NCBI GenBank assembly: GCA_021775735.1
Contig: JAJFHG010000029.1
Coordinates: forward strand, 1 to 64,000
DNA: 64,000 nt
From: Hyphomicrobiaceae bacterium
GTDB taxonomy: Bacteria > Pseudomonadota > Alphaproteobacteria > Rhizobiales > Hyphomicrobiaceae
Reading direction: 5' to 3'
In this document: in pieces, positions 8,799 through 18,654 of the stretch
How the letters are laid out: each line of letters begins with the position of its first letter
How positions within the stretch are numbered: position 1 is the first letter of the stretch
Notes under the pieces: generated by a model
What the model was told of the DNA's origin: nothing
Seen by the model: only the letters and a program-made list of their open reading frames with translations
Databases searched by the model: none
Translations under genes and position numbers: made by a program

Positions 8799-9874
8799 CA
8801 ACCCGCAGCTTCAGGTTTAAAATCGCGATAGATGTGAACCCGCCCAAACGGATCGCGGATGCGATAGACGTCGCAGTCGTTGCATTTGCTGACAAGGTGG
8901 ACATGACTTTCAACGAGGGGCACTTTGCCAAAACCACCAGGAATATCGAGCATGTAGCGTGGTTGTGCCACAGTGGGTGTGCGTTGGTGAATGCGCGTCA
9001 GCAAGGCTTGTCCGTCGCGAATCGGCACCCGAAAATGATGTGTACCAGGCGCGAGATCCAACTGATGCAGATAGTAGGGGCTTATTTGGACCTTACGAAA
9101 AGCCTCAAAAAGTTGGGTAAGGGTCCCAACAGCGTCGTTGACGCCGCGGAGCAGCACGGTTTGGCTCAGAAGTTCAATACCCGCATCTCGCAGGTGTTGA
9201 CAAGACCGGCGCGCGTCACGTGTTAATTCGCATGCATGATTGATGTGCACGGCAAGTCGTATCTGCTTTTTGGTGGCGGCGAGTGCCATAACGAGGTCGC
9301 GCGTGACACGTTCCGGGGCTGCGATTGGAACGCGAGAGTGCCAGCGCAATTTTGTGACATGAGGAATGTCAGAAATGGCCCGGGTCAGGTCGGCTATACG
9401 TCGCGGTGACAGCACCAACGGGTCACCGCCGGTCATGATAACTTCTTCTATTTCTGGATGGCGCGCCACATAGGTCAAGGCATTCGCAATCTCCAAGTCT
9501 GTGAGCATTGCGTCACTGCCAGGTCCGACCATTTCACGCCGAAAACAAAAACGACAATAAACTGGACAGACATGGACGATCTTTAAGAGCACGCGGTTAC
9601 GATATCGATGCACGATGCCCTTGACGAAGCTGTGCGCCTCATCGCCAATGGGATCAGCAACGTCTTCTGGCCGTTTTTGTAGTTCGCGGGCATCGGGAAC
9701 AAATTGGCGCGCCAGTGGACCACCTGCACCGTCCAACTGGATGTGTTGCCTTAGATGAGGAGGGATCGAAATCGCGTAGCGCTGCGCAACAGCCTGCAGC
9801 GATGTGCGCTCAGATTCAGGAACGAGGCGTTCGTTGATCAGGTCAGCAACCGTCTTGAGACTAGCTTTTGTCAT
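8795..9874 (-). CDS. epmB: EF-P beta-lysylation protein EpmB (lysine 2,3-aminomutase-like radical SAM)
   Basis: A 359-residue radical SAM aminomutase of the KamA/YjeK type; it converts (S)-alpha-lysine to (R)-beta-lysine for attachment to elongation factor P. The [4Fe-4S] cluster motif is C103, C107, C110 (CPVYCRFC), followed by TGGDPLVL, and a C-terminal IPGGFGK stretch carries the expected PLP-binding Lys. The EpmB role rather than lysine degradation follows from the company: epmA lies 12 nt upstream on the same strand and efp just beyond. Confidence 0.93.
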
Positions 9875-9886
9875 TGCGTGCTCGCA

Positions 9887-10939
9887 CTAGGCTCCATCGT
9901 TTTCATATGGAGGTGTCCAGACGACTTGATCTAACCGTTCTGCGCCGGCGGTCAATAAAACAAGGCGATCAAATCCGAGCGCAACACCTGAGGCTTCTGG
10001 CATGATCTCGAGTGCAGATAAAAAGTCCTCATCTATAGGGTAACGCTCGCCATAGAGCTGTTGTTTTTCATGCATCGCCGCTGCAAAACGGCGCCGTTGT
10101 TCCCTCGCGTCCGTTAATTCGCCGAATCCATTTGCAAGCTCAATGCCGCAACAATAAAGCTCGAAGCGTTCGCCAACCCGTGGATCATGGTCAGATTGGC
10201 GGGCAAGGGCTGCTTCAGGCAATGGATAGTCGATGAGAAGTGTCGGCCGGTCACGGCCAAGTTTTGGTTCGATGTGTGCTGTCAGAATTTTAGAAAATAA
10301 ATCAGACCAGGTGTCATTCTCGGACAACGAGATGTCCTTATCATGGGCTTGCGCTGCAAGCTGGCAACGATTGCCCGTGCTTGGGTCATCATTCAACGTA
10401 GCAAGCAAATCAATATTGGCATAACGCTGGAAGGCGTCTGCGACCGTTAGGCGTTCGGGTTCGGCTGAAAAATCAGATGTGATTTCACGAAATGATACCA
10501 ACCCGGTTCCGCGCACGTCAGCGGCCAACCTTAAAAGCGCGCTGCAATCGTCCATCACCTCAGTATAGGGGGCAAGTTTGCGATACCATTCCAGCATGGT
10601 GAATTCGCTATGATGCAGGGGCCCGCGTTCTCGATTGCGAAACACACGGGCAAGTGAAAATATTTTGTCTTCGCCTGCTGCTAAGACCTTCTTCATCGCA
10701 AATTCGGGCGAAGTATGCAGGTAGAGAGGCGTGCGCGTTTGATCAAGCCCAATGCGCTCCGTCGCAAACCCATGGAGATGGGTCTCATTGCCAGGCGAGA
10801 TTTGCAGGCAATTCGGCTCCACTTCGATGAAGGACTGAGCATTAAACCAAGCGCGAAGGGCGCGCAGCAAGGCGGCACGCATATGCAAAGCGGGGCGGCG
10901 ATCGCGATGGCGCTCAGGGGTCCACCAGGGAGAGGGCAC
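9887..10939 (-). CDS. epmA: EF-P--(R)-beta-lysine ligase EpmA (GenX/PoxA)
   Basis: A 350-residue class II lysyl-tRNA-synthetase-like protein without the anticodon-binding domain. Motif 2 is visible in FRNRERGPLHHSEFTMLEW and motif 3 in GVALGFDRLVLL. It activates (R)-beta-lysine with ATP and transfers it to Lys34 of EF-P. GTG start at 10939; the opening W-x-P-ERHRDRRPAL matches the family N-terminus. Twelve nt separate its stop from epmB, so the two are probably co-transcribed, divergently from efp. Confidence 0.94.
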   Translation of the reverse strand: MPSPWWTPERHRDRRPALHMRAALLRALRAWFNAQSFIEVEPNCLQISPGNETHLHGFATERIGLDQTRTPLYLHTSPEFAMKKVLAAGEDKIFSLARVFRNRERGPLHHSEFTMLEWYRKLAPYTEVMDDCSALLRLAADVRGTGLVSFREITSDFSAEPERLTVADAFQRYANIDLLATLNDDPSTGNRCQLAAQAHDKDISLSENDTWSDLFSKILTAHIEPKLGRDRPTLLIDYPLPEAALARQSDHDPRVGERFELYCCGIELANGFGELTDAREQRRRFAAAMHEKQQLYGERYPIDEDFLSALEIMPEASGVALGFDRLVLLTAGAERLDQVVWTPPYENDGA

Positions 10940-11145
10940 GAGACAACAAACCTTTTATAATTCCGGCCAGCGACGGAGCGTCGCGGAAAAACTTTTTATC
11001 TTTCGCCACGTTACCCTTGGCGTTGTAAGCGGGAAAAGGTATGAACCGCAAATCCCGTTGCCGCGCGCATCTGAGGCGCATTTGATTTTTTGGGGCCTGG
11101 TGTCCTAATTCCGGCACGCCTCAGCAGACATTTGGAGATACACTG

Positions 11146-11715
11146 GTGCCAAAAGCTATCGCAAGCTCGATCCGTAAGGGCAATGTTCTTGATCTTGACG
11201 GCACCTTGGCAGTGGTTCTCACGGCAGAGAACATCCACCCCGGCAAGGGTACGCCTGTCACCCATCTTGAACTGCGCCGCATCTCTGACGGTGTCAAGAT
11301 TGTGGAGCGCTATCGCACAACAGAACAAGTTGAACGCGCCTTTGTGGAAGAGGTGGAATACAACTATTTGTTTGAAGATGAATCCGGTTTCACTTTTATG
11401 CACCCAGAAACCTATGATCAGGTGATGTTGGGCAAAGACACACTTGGCGACCAGGCGATTTGGTTGCAGGAAAATATGGTCTGCAAATTGTCAATGCATG
11501 ACGGCAATCCAATTTCTATTGAACTGCCACAACGGGTCACATGGGAAATTGTTGAAGCCGACGCCGTTGTCAAAGGGCAAACTGCGTCATCTTCTTATAA
11601 GCCTGCCATGCTTTCTAACGGTGCGCGTGTGATGGTGCCACCGCACATCGGAACGGGCACCCGCGTGGTTGTGATGACTGCGGATGGATCCTATGTAGAA
11701 CGTGCCAAGGACTAA
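11146..11715 (+). CDS. efp: elongation factor P
   Basis: A 189-residue EF-P, the standard length, with KOW-like N-domain and two OB domains. EF-P relieves ribosome stalling at consecutive prolines. The modification site is present: Lys34 in HPGKGTP, the residue beta-lysylated by EpmA/EpmB, encoded divergently next door. C-terminal signature [19 protein letters not shown] is intact. GTG start at 11146 with GGAG about 8 nt upstream. Having enzymes and substrate adjacent supports the lysylation route rather than rhamnosylation. Confidence 0.96.
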   Translation: MPKAIASSIRKGNVLDLDGTLAVVLTAENIHPGKGTPVTHLELRRISDGVKIVERYRTTEQVERAFVEEVEYNYLFEDESGFTFMHPETYDQVMLGKDTLGDQAIWLQENMVCKLSMHDGNPISIELPQRVTWEIVEADAVVKGQTASSSYKPAMLSNGARVMVPPHIGTGTRVVVMTADGSYVERAKD

Positions 11716-11746
11716 GCTTTGTTTTAGGGGCGACGCCCGTTTTCAT

Positions 11747-12247
11747 CTAAGCGTCGTAATTCTTGCGCACTTCAAAAATTTCCATGATCCGGCAACCGCG
11801 ATGCGGGCCGTCACAGACGAATGTCCATTTGCCTTCCGTGAAGGTGTCACACATTTTGACACCCTTGACTAAAATCCAATGGCCTTCCTTGCCTTTGTGA
11901 ATAGCAAGAATGTAGTGCGCCCAAGCGTTGCGCGGTTTTTGCATCCACTGCCACAAAGTCGGGCGTTCTTTCTTGGCCCTGTCTAGAAAGCTTTCCTTGA
12001 GTGCCATCTGATAGCCAAAGTGGGCCAGCGCTGCACCGACCTCTTCGGTGTAGGTGCCCTTCACGGCTGATTTCGAACCTGAAGGCAAATGGCGCCCGTC
12101 GCGGATTAGATCCTCAATCGTCGTGACCTTATGGCCGGTAATGGCAGACAGCACGTAGGGACCACAAAAGGCGACTCGGCCGGTATCATTATTGACCTTG
12201 GCTAAACTCGACGTCAGCTGGGATGCGCTGAGATCATGATTTGGCAT
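11747..12247 (-). CDS. hypothetical protein, possible papain-like Cys-His-Asp fold
   Basis: A 166-residue cytosolic-looking protein (no signal peptide or membrane helix) that I do not recognise. It has features like papain-like or C39-type peptidases: an early FCGPYVLSAITG helix with Cys28, a late GHWILVKG strand with His123, and an acidic residue after the next strand (FVCDGPHRG, Asp146). That spacing is suggestive only; no activity should be assumed. Further Cys residues (C133, C145, C152) could instead mean metal binding. Convergent with efp (31 bp apart). Confidence 0.6.
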   Translation of the reverse strand: MPNHDLSASQLTSSLAKVNNDTGRVAFCGPYVLSAITGHKVTTIEDLIRDGRHLPSGSKSAVKGTYTEEVGAALAHFGYQMALKESFLDRAKKERPTLWQWMQKPRNAWAHYILAIHKGKEGHWILVKGVKMCDTFTEGKWTFVCDGPHRGCRIMEIFEVRKNYDA

Positions 12248-12527
12248 TTTGGTCCACCTGTTTTGTGTGACGGAGAGGCTTGCGGGTCAAATTTCGCCCG
12301 GCTCGGGATGCGGGGGCGCAAATCGTTAATGAATCCTTGCGCCCAGAGTATTAACGAACTGTTAATGCTGTTTTGCCGCCTGATTTTAGGGCCCTGAGCG
12401 CGCTAGAGACCCTTGTTTCGCTGCGGGCGACGTGCATCATGGTCGCCGACTGACAAAAATGCCTGGTTGAGGGCCCGTGATCGGGCACACGAACTCAGGC
12501 CCAAAGAGTGGGATGGAGACGAACCTT

Positions 12528-13529
12528 ATGCGTTACGACAAACGCGACCGTGAAAGCGGCAATGTTGAAGATCGCCGCGGACAGCGAGGTCCACGCGGAC
12601 TTCCCGGCGGAATGCGTATTCCAATTGGCGGTCGCGGCGGTATGAGCATCACCACGCTATTGATCATTGGTGGCATCATGCTGCTGTTCGGCATCAACCC
12701 ACTTGAAGTGTTGATGGGTGGCGGTGGCGGTAGTCGTGGTTTTGAAGTCCCACAATTGCCGCGCATGGAACAACAACGTAGACCAACAGCCAGCCCTGGA
12801 CGTCAGTACGATATTCCTGGTCTGCCAGGTGGCAAGGGCCGTCAAACAGCACGCGTACCACGTGCTGATGATGAGATGGCGTCTTTTATCAAAAAGGTTC
12901 TTGCTGACACTGAAGATGTTTGGAAACGCGTGTTTGCAAGCTTCGGTAAGGAGTACAAAGAACCGCAGATGGTTTTGTTCTCTGGTTCAACGCGTACAGG
13001 CTGTGGCGTTGGCCAAGCGCAAATGGGTCCGTTCTACTGCCCGCTCGATCGTAAGATTTATATCGACCTCGCTTTCTACAACGAACTCAAGCGCCGCTTT
13101 GATGCACCTGGTGATTTCGCACAAGCCTATGTTGTTGCGCACGAAGTTGGTCATCACGTGCAAATGTTGCTTGGCATCGCTGGCAAAGTGCAACAGCTCA
13201 AACAGCGTGCGATGTCGCGCGGTGACAAGGTCGAGGCGAACCAGATTCAGGTTCGCATGGAATTGCAGGCCGATTGCCTGGCTGGCGTCTGGTCAACACT
13301 TAATCACCAGCTTAACAATCGCTTAGAGAGTGGGGATATTGAAGAAGGCCTCAATGCTGCAAGTCAGATTGGTGATGACATGATCCAAAAGCGGACGCAG
13401 GGGCATGTGGTCCCCGACGCGTTTACGCATGGATCCGCCGCGCAGCGTGTGCGCTGGTTCCGCCACGGATTTAAATCGGGTCAGATGCAGGATTGCGATA
13501 CGTTCAATATCTCGTCATCGCAGCTTTAG
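12528..13529 (+). CDS. neutral zinc metallopeptidase, YpfJ family
   Basis: A 333-residue member of the putative neutral zinc metallopeptidase family (PF04228, YpfJ/KPN_02809). The zinc motif HEVGHH (HExxH) is near residue 205, with downstream ELQADCLAGVW supplying the third ligand region and the closing GSAAQRVRWFRHGFKSG typical of the family. A hydrophobic helix (ITTLLIIGGIMLLFGI, about residues 42-57) after a basic, Gly-rich N-terminus anchors it in the inner membrane. I start at ATG 12528, nine nt after GGAG; the frame is open to 12477. Physiological substrate unknown. Confidence 0.92.
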   Translation: MRYDKRDRESGNVEDRRGQRGPRGLPGGMRIPIGGRGGMSITTLLIIGGIMLLFGINPLEVLMGGGGGSRGFEVPQLPRMEQQRRPTASPGRQYDIPGLPGGKGRQTARVPRADDEMASFIKKVLADTEDVWKRVFASFGKEYKEPQMVLFSGSTRTGCGVGQAQMGPFYCPLDRKIYIDLAFYNELKRRFDAPGDFAQAYVVAHEVGHHVQMLLGIAGKVQQLKQRAMSRGDKVEANQIQVRMELQADCLAGVWSTLNHQLNNRLESGDIEEGLNAASQIGDDMIQKRTQGHVVPDAFTHGSAAQRVRWFRHGFKSGQMQDCDTFNISSSQL

Positions 13530-13573
13530 GACGTATGTCAGCTCAATGCGCCAGTCTTTTTGCAGGGCACTTT

Positions 13574-14713
13574 TTAAAGTGCGTTGCCGGTGAACTCGCC
13601 AAGCGAACACCGTGCGCCGTTGGCGTGCAAACGTGCGCAGACCTCACTTGCTTCGTTGGCCGTATTAAACGGGCCAGCGATGAGGTCATAGGTGAAGCCG
13701 GTTGCGTCGATGCCCGTGACGTAGCGCGGCTGAAGACGTTTTAACGATGCCCCATGGCGATCCGCAAGGGCATTCCAGCTAAGACGTAGTGAATCCACAG
13801 ATGGCCCCGTTGCAATACGCACACCGATTGGTCGTGTGGCGCGTGTCACGACGGCTGGACCAAACGTAATCGGTTTGGTGGCCGCTTTGCCAACGCTGCC
13901 TGTCTTGATTTCAGCGGTTTTTTTAGTAGGCGCTTTTGGTGCTGCCTTTGGTTTGGGCACCGCTGCAACTTTGGTTGGCTCTTTTTTAGCAACGGGCTTG
14001 GCAGCGTCAGTTTTGTCAGCTGTTTTAACAGCTGCTTTGGTAAGGGCCGCCGGTGTAGGTTCTTTCTTATCGCCAACGTCATCTGCCACAGCCGCTACTT
14101 TCTTCTCAGAGTCTGTCTTTTCTGCCTTCGCGGCCTGTTTCTCAAGCGTCGTGGTGTTCTTTGCGCCATCATCAGTGTTGAGGATTTTGGCACCCGCTAA
14201 GCGGTCTGCAATTTCGTCAGCTGCCTGTTTGCTGGAACGCTGAGGAGCCTCAGGTGCAACAGCAGGCTCGGAAGTTGCTACGGTCGCATTGGTTTCCGCT
14301 TTAGCCTCAGCCTCAGCTTTTGCAGCTTTGGCTTCCAGTGCAGCAATACGATCCAAATGAGATTTCTTCTCTGCAGCGTTTTGGCTGTTTTCAGCTAGTG
14401 ATGTCTGGAGGTCCTGCTCCATCCGCGCAAGTTTCTGTTCCAGCGTCAGCTCTTCGGACGGCTGCGATCCAGTACTGTGGTTGTTTTCTGCCGTACTGCG
14501 TGGGGTTGGTCCCGTCCCGCCAAGGATGTCAGGCCACGCAACGGCCACTGAAATGTACGCCAGCGCAATTACCGCAAGAGCACCCCACACGGCGACATAT
14601 GGCGTTATCGGGCGTGTTGAGGGTGGTGTAGGTGGGGTTGCTGTTGCTGGCGTTTCATTCACTGCATCGTGCTGCATGACATTGACTTCCGCATACCTGT
14701 TAATCTCATCCAT
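13574..14713 (-). CDS. SPOR domain-containing membrane protein
   Basis: A 379-residue bitopic membrane protein. One transmembrane helix (YVAVWGALAVIALAYISVAVAW, about residues 39-60) follows a short Thr/Pro-rich cytoplasmic segment. Next come a coiled-coil-like stretch (LEQKLARMEQDL to ALEAKAAKAEAEAKAE), a long Lys/Ala/Pro-rich linker and a C-terminal SPOR domain (VRIATGPSVDSLRLSWNAL to ARLHANGARCSLGEF). SPOR domains bind peptidoglycan lacking stem peptides at the septum, so a division-site role is likely. Convergent with the YpfJ-like gene. Confidence 0.85.
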   Translation of the reverse strand: MDEINRYAEVNVMQHDAVNETPATATPPTPPSTRPITPYVAVWGALAVIALAYISVAVAWPDILGGTGPTPRSTAENNHSTGSQPSEELTLEQKLARMEQDLQTSLAENSQNAAEKKSHLDRIAALEAKAAKAEAEAKAETNATVATSEPAVAPEAPQRSSKQAADEIADRLAGAKILNTDDGAKNTTTLEKQAAKAEKTDSEKKVAAVADDVGDKKEPTPAALTKAAVKTADKTDAAKPVAKKEPTKVAAVPKPKAAPKAPTKKTAEIKTGSVGKAATKPITFGPAVVTRATRPIGVRIATGPSVDSLRLSWNALADRHGASLKRLQPRYVTGIDATGFTYDLIAGPFNTANEASEVCARLHANGARCSLGEFTGNAL

Positions 14714-15197
14714 TGGAGCTGTTCAGCCAAAGGCGGCATAGAAAGATCTGCCAACCTATGATGAGGTCCGGCATCCAATTGATTCGCTGGTTTCAGCCTT
14801 GTGTGAGTCGCCTAGACCGGTCAACGAAGGTATGAGCGGTGGGGCTGAACATGTGGACCAAATGTGGACCACCGTGACCCAGGAACGCGCATCACCTGGA
14901 AAGCGGCCTGACCCGGCTTGTTGATCCGGCCAAGCTCTGGGTCGACAAGAACGCTGGTTTTGAGGGTTTTCAGGGCGCGGGAGAGCCAAAACACCCGTTT
15001 TTTGGGGAGACAGGCGGCAACTGGCACAGCTTGTGCTGAGGTGTCAGATGGAGACTGCGGTAGACCCCGGTTTATCTCACCCCGCGAAGATGCAGACACA
15101 ACATTGCAGCGTCCTTATCAATGGCGTATGGGGCCATTAATGAATGCCATTATCCGGCCAGATATACTCGGCTGACGTGCGAGGAAGTGATCCAACG
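14714..15197. other. 484-bp intergenic region between divergent SPOR gene and glmU
   Basis: No gene, RNA or strong hairpin seen. It must hold the promoters for the SPOR gene (leftward) and for glmU (rightward). A short direct repeat (TGTGGACCA twice, near 14850-14870) is the only local pattern. Both strands have open frames of under 100 codons without recognisable products or ribosome binding sites. Confidence 0.5.
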
Positions 15198-16559
15198 ATG
15201 AGCCTGCCACTCCTAACCATTGTTCTGGCTGCTGGCATGGGCAAACGGATGCGGTCTGCGCGTCCCAAAGTGCTGCATGAGATTGCCGGCCGCTCCATGC
15301 TTGGCCATGTGTTGGCGCGGGCGCAAAGTCTCGGTGAGGGCAGGGCTGCTGTCGTCGTCGGCCCTCAAATGGGGAGCGTTGCAGAGGATGCGCAGCAGTG
15401 GCGGCCTGATGCTGAGATTTTTGTGCAGCAGGCCCAACAAGGTACCGCCGATGCTGTGTTGGCTGCAAAGCCCGCTCTTGAAGCACACCAAGGCGATGTG
15501 TTGGTTCTTTATGGCGACACGCCGTTGATAACAACCAAGACGCTACAGGATATGCGCGCCTCCCTTGATGACGGCGCGCGCGTTGTCGTGCTTGGCTTCA
15601 CACCTGAAGACCCAACCGGCTATGGTCGCTTGCTCGTTGATGCTAAAGGCAACCTCTCCGCGATACGAGAGCACAAAGACGCTTCCGATGCAGAACGCGC
15701 TGTGACGTTGTGCAATTCTGGTGTCATGGCGTTTCGGATTGACGATCTTGCCGGTGCGCTGGCCAAGATTGATAACAACAATCAGAACAGCGAATATTAT
15801 TTGACCGACATGGTCGAGCACGTTGTTGCAGCAGGCGGTCGCGTCTCTGTGGTGGTTGGTTCAGAAGATGAAGTCCTTGGTGTAAATTCCCGCGATCAGT
15901 TGGCTGAAGCCGAAGCGATTTGGCAGCGCCGGCGACGTACTGAGGTCATGCAGGCCGGTGTGACCATGATTGCACCGGAAACAGTTTGGTTCAGCCACGA
16001 TACTCAGTTTGGCCAGGATGTGTTCATCGAGCCCAATGTGTTTTTTGGGCCGAATGTTGAAATTGGTGATGGCGTGATCATTCGTGCCAATTGCCATTTA
16101 ACTGGCGCAAGCGTGGGCGCAGGCGCCACCATAGGCCCGTTTGCACGCCTGCGTCCGGGCGCGGACCTTGCCCAAAATGTTCATGTCGGCAACTTTGTTG
16201 AGATCAAAAACGTCCAGCTCGGGGAAGGCGCAAAGGCAAATCACCTGTCTTACTTGGGCGATGGCAAAGTCGGGGCAGGAGCCAACATTGGTGCCGGTAC
16301 GATTTTCTGCAACTACGACGGCTTCTTTAAGCATCAGACCGAAATTGGGGCTGGATCTTTTATTGGCTCGAACTCAGCACTTGTTGCGCCCGTTAAAATT
16401 GGTGATGGCGCTTATGTCGGTTCAGGTAGCGTGATCACAAAGAACGTTTCAGACAATGCACTGGCCTTGGAGCGATCCAGCCAAGACGAACGCCCTGGAT
16501 GGGCCGAAAAATTTCGCAAACTCATGGCAGATCGCAAGCGTCGCGCGACCAAAAGTTGA
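15198..16559 (+). CDS. glmU: bifunctional UDP-GlcNAc pyrophosphorylase / GlcN-1-P acetyltransferase
   Basis: A 453-residue GlmU making UDP-N-acetylglucosamine for peptidoglycan and LPS. The N-terminal nucleotidyltransferase domain opens with LAAGMGKRMRS and contains LYGDTPLI; the C-terminal domain is a left-handed beta-helix of hexapeptide repeats (GPNVEIGDGVIIRANC, GAGATIGPFARLRPG) ending with the acetyl-CoA region NYDGFFKHQTEIG. Start at ATG 15198, with GAGGAA 11 nt upstream, rather than the longer frame from 15144. glmS follows 123 nt downstream on the same strand, so two steps of one pathway are paired. Confidence 0.97.
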   Translation: MSLPLLTIVLAAGMGKRMRSARPKVLHEIAGRSMLGHVLARAQSLGEGRAAVVVGPQMGSVAEDAQQWRPDAEIFVQQAQQGTADAVLAAKPALEAHQGDVLVLYGDTPLITTKTLQDMRASLDDGARVVVLGFTPEDPTGYGRLLVDAKGNLSAIREHKDASDAERAVTLCNSGVMAFRIDDLAGALAKIDNNNQNSEYYLTDMVEHVVAAGGRVSVVVGSEDEVLGVNSRDQLAEAEAIWQRRRRTEVMQAGVTMIAPETVWFSHDTQFGQDVFIEPNVFFGPNVEIGDGVIIRANCHLTGASVGAGATIGPFARLRPGADLAQNVHVGNFVEIKNVQLGEGAKANHLSYLGDGKVGAGANIGAGTIFCNYDGFFKHQTEIGAGSFIGSNSALVAPVKIGDGAYVGSGSVITKNVSDNALALERSSQDERPGWAEKFRKLMADRKRRATKS

Positions 16560-16682
16560 GGTGAGGCTGTTTGGCTCGGTTCCATCGTCTGACGCTGATG
16601 GAATTGGACACAGAGTGTGATTTGTCCACCCGTCCGATGAGGCGTAAGGCAGTACTAAATTGGATTTGGAGATTTAGGGTAG

Positions 16683-18503
16683 ATGTGTGGCATCGTTGGC
16701 ATTATTGGCAACAAACCCATTGCGGAAGATCTGGTAGAGGCGCTGCGGCGGCTTGAATATCGTGGCTATGATTCGGCGGGCGTTGCTACCGTTGAAGATG
16801 GTAAGCTTGTGCGTCGACGTGCAGAAGGCAAGTTACGCAATCTTGAAAAGCGATTGCTGAGCGATCCTCTGCAAGGCCACATCGGCATTGGACATACGCG
16901 TTGGGCTACGCACGGGCGTCCAACCGAAGTCAATGCGCACCCTCATATGAGTGCTACCGTGTCAGTCGTTCACAATGGCATTATCGAAAACTTTCGCGCC
17001 CTTAAAGAAGAGCTCACAGCGTGCGGACATGTTTTTGAATCAGACACAGACACAGAAGCCATTGTTCATCTCATTACCGATGAGATGCAAAAGGGGGCGA
17101 GCCCAACCAAAGCGGTGGAGCACGCATTGTCGAAGTTGCAGGGTGCGTTTGCGCTGGGCATCATTTTCTCAGGTGATGAGGACATGATGATTGCGGCGCG
17201 CAAAGGCAGTCCACTTGCGATCGGTCATGGCAAGGACGAAATGTATTTGGGCTCTGATGCGATTGCGTTAGCGCCGTTTACGCCTGAAATTACTTATCTG
17301 GAAGAAGGTGATTGGGCCGTGTTGCGCCGCTCTGGCGTTGAAATCTTTGATGTCGAGTCCAAGCCCGTTAAACGTCAAGCTATCCGTTCTGTTGCCAGTT
17401 CATTGATGGTCGATAAGGGCAATCATCGTCACTTTATGGCCAAGGAAATCCACGAACAGCCTGAAGTTATTTCACATACGCTTGCCAATTACATCGACAT
17501 GTCCAAAGCAAAAGTTGTTCTGCCAGATCTGGGTGTTGATTTGGTGACGTTGCCGCGTGTGACCATCTCAGCGTGTGGGACGGCTTATTACGCGGGTCTT
17601 GTTGCTAAGTATTGGTTGGAACAAATTGCCCGTGTGCCTGTCGAAATTGATATCGCATCAGAGTTTCGCTACCGCGAAGCACCAATGCCACCAGGAGGTT
17701 TGGCGGTATTTATTTCCCAAAGTGGAGAAACAGCCGATACGCTTGCCGCACTTCGTTATTGCAAGGCGAAGGGTCAGAAAATCGCCTCCGTTGTGAATGT
17801 GCGCACGTCAACGATTGCGCGTGAGTCGGATAGTGTATTGTTGACGTTAGCAGGGCCGGAAATTGGCGTTGCTTCAACCAAAGCTTTTACCTGTCAGCTT
17901 GCCGCTCTCGCGTGTCTTGCGATTGGCATTGGCCGTGCGCGTGGCACCATCAGCCGCGAGCAGGAAATTGCATATGTTGAAGCGCTCCTCGAAGTGCCAC
18001 GCCTGATCTCAGCATTGCTCGCAGAGGACGGTCAGTTCAACGATATTGCACAGCACCTGTCTCAAGCGCGCGATGTGCTTTATCTGGGACGTGGTGTCAG
18101 TTTCCCGCTGGCTATGGAAGGGGCGCTGAAGCTTAAAGAAATCTCATACATTCACGCAGAAGGTTATGCTGCTGGTGAGTTGAAGCACGGTCCCATCGCT
18201 CTGATCGATGAGAATGTGCCTGTGATCGTTGTCGCACCGGAAGATGAGCTGTTCCCGAAGACCATTTCCAATATGCAGGAAGTGGCGGCGCGTGGTGGGC
18301 AGATCATTATGATCTCCGATGCTGACCCGGTTGCGGCCGGCTGTGAACAAGCCATCCACATTTCTGTGCCTAAGGTAAATCCGCTTGCCAGCCCGTTGCT
18401 CTATGCCATCCCAGTGCAGCTTCTAGCCTACCAAACAGCGGTCTCACGCGGCACTGACGTAGATCAACCGCGCAATTTGGCTAAATCTGTCACTGTGGAA
18501 TAG
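16683..18503 (+). CDS. glmS: glutamine--fructose-6-phosphate aminotransferase (isomerizing)
   Basis: A 606-residue GlmS, first enzyme of the hexosamine pathway: fructose-6-phosphate plus glutamine gives glucosamine-6-phosphate. Cys2 (MCGIVGIIG) is the glutaminase nucleophile. GHTRWATHG and HNGIIENF mark the glutaminase domain, and two SIS domains follow (SACGTAYYAG, SQSGETADT; LGRGVSFPLAMEGALKLKE). The C-terminus DVDQPRNLAKSVTVE is canonical. No glmS ribozyme-like structure was seen in the 123-nt leader, as expected outside Firmicutes. Confidence 0.97.
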   Translation: MCGIVGIIGNKPIAEDLVEALRRLEYRGYDSAGVATVEDGKLVRRRAEGKLRNLEKRLLSDPLQGHIGIGHTRWATHGRPTEVNAHPHMSATVSVVHNGIIENFRALKEELTACGHVFESDTDTEAIVHLITDEMQKGASPTKAVEHALSKLQGAFALGIIFSGDEDMMIAARKGSPLAIGHGKDEMYLGSDAIALAPFTPEITYLEEGDWAVLRRSGVEIFDVESKPVKRQAIRSVASSLMVDKGNHRHFMAKEIHEQPEVISHTLANYIDMSKAKVVLPDLGVDLVTLPRVTISACGTAYYAGLVAKYWLEQIARVPVEIDIASEFRYREAPMPPGGLAVFISQSGETADTLAALRYCKAKGQKIASVVNVRTSTIARESDSVLLTLAGPEIGVASTKAFTCQLAALACLAIGIGRARGTISREQEIAYVEALLEVPRLISALLAEDGQFNDIAQHLSQARDVLYLGRGVSFPLAMEGALKLKEISYIHAEGYAAGELKHGPIALIDENVPVIVVAPEDELFPKTISNMQEVAARGGQIIMISDADPVAAGCEQAIHISVPKVNPLASPLLYAIPVQLLAYQTAVSRGTDVDQPRNLAKSVTVE

Positions 18504-18654
18504 GGCTGGAAATCTGCCGCGTAACGCGTGCATCAAAGGGAGAACCAGGCGCTTTGGTTGCGGATCAATTTGTGATGACATAGTTTTGGTCATAAACTGT
18601 GTTTATCACGGATTGAAACCCTATTTTTGGGGGTTGAATAGCTTGGGTCTAATA

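Noticed and set aside
11728-11738. Intrinsic terminator between efp and the convergent gene
   Set aside because: The GGGC/GCCC stem is only 4-5 bp and the T-run is short and interrupted.
13836-14243. A hydrophobic plus-strand frame opposite the SPOR protein linker
   Set aside because: Antisense of a Lys/Ala/Pro-rich linker naturally reads as Phe/Ala/Val/Leu; no independent support.
16560-16682. glmS ribozyme or other riboswitch before glmS
   Set aside because: The 123-nt gap shows no suitable conserved core, and the ribozyme is known from Firmicutes, not this group.
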